A stretch of DNA of 64,000 nt. Origin: Ursus arctos. Lineage: Eukaryota; Chordata; Mammalia; Carnivora; Ursidae. How positions within the stretch are numbered: position 1 is the first letter of the stretch; the number at the start of each line of letters is the position of its first letter. The stretch spans positions 56,490,444 to 56,554,443 of the forward strand of contig NW_026623067.1 in NCBI RefSeq assembly GCF_023065955.2, read 5' to 3'. The notes below the pieces were generated by a model that made no database searches, was not told where the DNA came from, and saw only the letters and a program-made list of their open reading frames with translations. Positions 60,291-64,000 of the stretch are shown here, one piece after another. The translations under genes and the position numbers were made by a program.

Positions 60291-60799
60291 GAGGAGGCTA
60301 TAGCAGGGGATTTTAAAATGGAGCAACTGTTCATTTCCACGCTCTTGTCTGGATTTAAACTCTTGAAGTTTAGGTTGTATAAACATTTTTTTAAAGCTAC
60401 ATTTCACAGTCCCGGTGAAGATTTGCCTTATTTTGGCTTCTGTATGTGCCTCATTTTAGATTAGCTGCTGAAAGTCCTTAAACAGAAGTTTCTAATGAGA
60501 TTTATCCAAGGTGATGGAAAGCAATGAGATCAGAGCAAAAACAGTCACAGAAGCAGAAGCAGGAAAATTATTTTTACGTAATGGGTGGTAACAGCAGCTG
60601 ACATTTTGCTTCCACGGAATTGTTTCCTGAATCATCTCTTTATGCCCTGGTGCCTTTGCCGTAACTTCTCAGTGGATTAAACAGAGCATTCAGGTCTCTG
60701 AGGACTTGTCAGTTCCTCAGTCCCAACCAAGCTTAGCCAGACAAAAAGGGGCATAAATTACCAATGTGGATGGTTGATAACGAGATTACATTAAAAACA

Positions 60800-61125
60800 T
60801 TTTTGCTATTGTGGCAAAATAGAACATACAAATTTCCATTTTACCCATTCCTAGGTATACAGTTCAATGACATTAAGTACATTCCCATCGCTGGGCAGCC
60901 ATCCCCACCACCCAGCTCCAGAACTTACTCACTGTCCCAGACTGAAACTCTGTACCCCTTAAACACTAACTCCACATTCTTCCCTTTCCCCAGCCCCTGG
61001 CAACACTACTCTACTTTCTGTCTCTGTGAATTTGTCTGTTCTAGGTATCTTATATACGTGGACTCATAAAATGTGTATCCATTTGTGTCTGGCGTATTTC
61101 ACTTAGCATAATGTCTTCAAGGTTC
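60800..61125 (-). repeat. L1M fragment, antisense
   Basis: TTTCCATTTTACCCATTCCT, CATCCCCACCACCCAGCTCC and TTTCACTTAGCATAATGTCT. Confidence 0.85.
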
Positions 61126-61354
61126 ATCCAGAGATGATTACTGATGGATGATAATTGTGTCACAATGGAGTCAGGTCCGTAAAGGTATTGGTCCTGTTTC
61201 AATTAAACAAGCCTATCTCCCTGGAGCCCTCAGGCGTTCCTGTGGGTGGGCTGAGGTGGTTTGCAATTGGTCCCTTAGCAACCATGTCTTCCTACTTGCT
61301 CAGCCTGGAAACGTGGGTGTCCTTGTGACTCTTGGCCCTTCTTTACCCTAACAT

Positions 61355-61720
61355 GCAATTGCCCAATACATTTTATTGTTTCTAACTCTCAGAGAGCTCC
61401 CTAAATCCTTCTCCTTTATCACTGAACCAGTCTTAGCTCAGACCTCCATCTATTCTCGCTTGGAGGAGTATCTAGCCAGTCTCCTAGCTGGTATCCCTGC
61501 CATCAGCCATTATTTCATTAATTCATTCAACAGGTATTCTATTACACGAACGTTTCTTGTCAGCATTGAGCTGGCCCCTTAGGTTACAAAGTCTATCACA
61601 GCCATTTGAGCCATTTGTCTACAGTAAATCTGATGATACCCAAGCATATCTGATTCTAGGGTCTAACTTTTCTCAGTCCATTCATTGCTTTCCAATAAAG
61701 GATGAAATAAAGATTCAGAA
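61355..61720 (+). repeat. Probable L2 LINE fossil, sense
   Basis: CTAGCCAGTCTCCTAGCTGG, TTCAACAGGTATTCTATTAC and TTGCTTTCCAATAAAGGATG. Confidence 0.5.
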
Positions 61721-62479
61721 CCTATGGCAGGTGAAATCAAGGGTTCAGAGCAACAAATGGAATTTTAAGAGGAAAAAGTACAGAGTCTTACATCTACATT
61801 CAAGAAAATAGCTTATGTACGGAACTAGGGAAACCTGACTTTGAAATAGCGCCTATGGGTGGGGTGGGGAAGACACTGGAATTTTGGTTATCAGCAAGCT
61901 TGATACAGGCTCACTGCGATGAGACTATCTTACAAGAGCTTGCCATGTTTTAGGCTGCACTAATTAAAATAGTATATTCTGATCATGGGCCAGACTAAGG
62001 CATATACTTTGGCCTGATCCCCCTCTTCAAGTCTATGAAGACAAGCTGCACTCCATGAAGAATAGGAAGAAACGAGAGGGTGTGTGGGGCATTGGTTCTG
62101 AGCCCTGAGGTCTGGGCCTTGGCTCTACTTGGGAAGTATGTAAAAGACACAGATTCCTGGGATCCACTCTTGGATGTTTTCAAGTCATTCTAACGCACAT
62201 CTTAGGCTGGGTTCCGCTCAGATGGGAGACCCGCACAGCGTGATCTAGGAAATACTGGAGGAAGTGGGTATTTAGCTTTGAGAGGATTATGGGTAGATGA
62301 AATAGGTGTTTGTAAAATTTGAAGGGTTGTTATTTGTAAATTGAAGTGGCAGACTGAGGGGAAGGTGTAGAATGATGAGGGACGCTTTCGTAATTACTAA
62401 TAATGGGAACAGTGTGGTTATGGACCTGCTAGCCCAGAAAAGATGAGAGAGGAGCCCAGGTGTCAGGGACACTGTGCGC

Positions 62480-62640
62480 CAACACTTCCAACGTCAGTGT
62501 GCCTGTGAAGCACCTGGGGGTCCTATTCAGATGCAGATGCTCGTCTAGTAGGTTTCGGGTAGGGCCTGAGATTCCGCATTTCTAATAGGCTTGCACGGAT
62601 GCCAGTGCTTCTGGTCTGTGGACCACACTTGCGCAGAGGC
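62480..62640 (-). repeat. MER5-type DNA transposon remnant, antisense
   Basis: GAAGCACCTGGGGGTCCTAT, GGGCCTGAGATTCCGCATTT and CTTCTGGTCTGTGGACCACA. Confidence 0.7.
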
Positions 62641-62824
62641 TGCAGGCGATCCTGGCACGGGTTGGCCAGATGACCTAGATGGTCTCCAGGTCCAAGTGGG
62701 TCTTCAGCAAAGGTTAATCCGTTGATGAAAGAGAAAACAAGTTACCAGAGCTACACTGGAATCCTTCAGAGCTCATCATGTGGAACATGCTTTCATTTCT
62801 TTAGTTAATTCTTAGATTTTTCTA

Positions 62825-63050
62825 GAAACGAGGTATTAGAGATGAGTGATCAAGAGCATTAGCTTCAGAATCCCATCAGCTTAGGTTTATGTCTTGCTTT
62901 CCCCATTCGTCGGATCAAAAGGGGGCAAATAACAACCTATCTGCACCTCATTTTTCTCATTTCTAATAACCTCTCACTGGGAGTTTATGAGCATTTAATG
63001 TATGTAAAGTGCTTAATGGAGAGCACGTACTTGATAGGTGCTGTCCGTGA
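62825..63050 (+). repeat. MIR-like element, sense
   Basis: TGCACCTCATTTTTCTCATT and GTATGTAAAGTGCTTAATGG. Confidence 0.55.
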
Positions 63051-63250
63051 TTGTGTTCATCAATTTACTCATTTAAGCTTGCACTGGTACCCTTCCAACA
63101 ACTCTTGTATCTTTGGAGGATTCCTGAGATTTCTGCAAATGTCATAGAGCCTACCAGTGAGCCCTCCCAGTGCCGGCGTTCTCTCCAGATTTTGGTGAGA
63201 TTACTGGAAATACTTCTTTTGTGAGTCTCAGGTCTTTTCTCTTGGCATTT

Positions 63251-64000
63251 TTTCTTTTTCTTTTCTTTTAAGATTTTCTTTTAATTCAAGTTAATTAACA
63301 TAATGTAGTATTAGTTTCAGGGGTAGAGTTCAGTGATTCATCAGTTGCATATAACACCCAGTGCTCATTATATCATGTGCCCTCCTTAATGCCCATCACT
63401 CACTTATCCCTTCCCCCCCACAATCTCCCACCAGCAACCCTCAGTTTGTTCCCTAAAGATAAGTGTCTCTTCCGTTTTGCCCCCCTCTCAGTTTTCATCT
63501 TATTTTATTTTTCCTTCCCTTCCCCTTTATTTATCTGTTTCATTTCTTAAATTCCACATGAGTGAAATCTTATGGTATTTGTCTTTCTCTGACTGAATTC
63601 ATTTAGTGTAGTAGATTCTAGTTCTATCCATGTCATTGCAAATGGCAAGATTTCATTTTTTATGGCTGCATAATATTCCATTGCATATATACACCACATC
63701 TTCTTTATTCATCTGTAGATGGACATCTGGACTCTTTCCGTGGTTTGGCTGTTGTGGACATTGCTGCTATAAACATTGGGGTGCATGTGCCCTTCAAATC
63801 ACTATTTTTGTATCAATTTTGGATACAATTGCTGGGTCATAGGATAGTTTTATTTTTGACCTTTTGAGGACCCTCTGTACTGTTCCAGAATGGCTGCACC
63901 AGTTTGCATTCCCACCAGCAGTGTAAGAGTGTTCCCCTTTCTTTCCATCATCGCCAACATTTGTTTCCTGAGTTAATTTGAGCCATTCTCCCCAATATGA
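63251..64000 (-). mobile_element. Antisense L1 3' end running off the window
   Basis: TC-rich tail remnant, reverse L1 3' UTR (AACACCCAGTGCTCATTATA) and ORF2 C-terminus through TGCACCAGTTTGCATTCCCA. It continues past the last base. Confidence 0.88.

Noticed and set aside
54200..64000. Neighbouring gene CARTPT expected downstream in human
   Set aside because: No exon resembling it was seen; in human it lies tens of kilobases past MCCC2, so it is probably beyond the window.

Overview
This window is nuclear DNA from a placental mammal in the order Carnivora. The evidence is the many tRNA-Lys-derived Can-SINE (SINEC) insertions and several carnivore-type L1 3' ends. Several SINEs carry the 'GCTGGCTGTCTC ... 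GGGCGTGATCCCGGCG' arrangement, which I associate with bears, the giant panda and their arctoid relatives (pinnipeds included). An arctoid carnivore, most likely an ursid, is therefore the best guess; the species cannot be fixed from the window. There is no operon-like, phage-like or CRISPR-like structure.

One protein-coding gene is supported: MCCC2, the beta (carboxyltransferase) subunit of mitochondrial 3-methylcrotonyl-CoA carboxylase. It lies on the + strand and occupies about the first 51.5 kb. Fourteen coding exons were delimited by hand (2412-51485). By residue count they are exons 4-17 of a 17-exon gene; they encode residues 94-563 and total 1411 coding bases with an unbroken reading frame across every junction. 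Exons 1-3 and the promoter lie upstream of the window. Twelve of the 13 complete introns have AG acceptors with consensus-like surroundings (intron 12 uses GAG). Two introns (5 and 12) use GC instead of GT donors. The stop codon is at 51483-51485. Possible poly(A) signals are at 51573 and 53616.

The introns and the downstream flank (51.5-64 kb) are made mostly of repeats. There are about 25 Can-SINEs, many with clear target-site duplications. There are young 5'-truncated L1s (the largest, 11536-12783, still carries a 307-codon ORF2 C-terminal frame), older L1M fragments, L2 and MIR fossils, MER5-type DNA transposon remnants, and several old LTR-like stretches. Some intervals (about 15.0-16.4, 20.4-22.1, 26.1-27.7, 35-36, 39.1-40.9, 42.4-44.9 and 49.2-51.3 kb) hold nothing I can name.

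Two things stand out in the downstream flank. A retroposed 3' end of 28S ribosomal RNA (58946-59343) has an A-rich tail and a perfect 14-bp target-site duplication, and carries an internal threefold 10-bp repeat. A small CpG-rich, promoter-like patch at about 53.94-54.10 kb has a GC box, a near-CRE and a good 5' splice site. No new gene system was found; the most unusual items are the rRNA retrocopy, the two GC-AG introns and the promoter-like patch.
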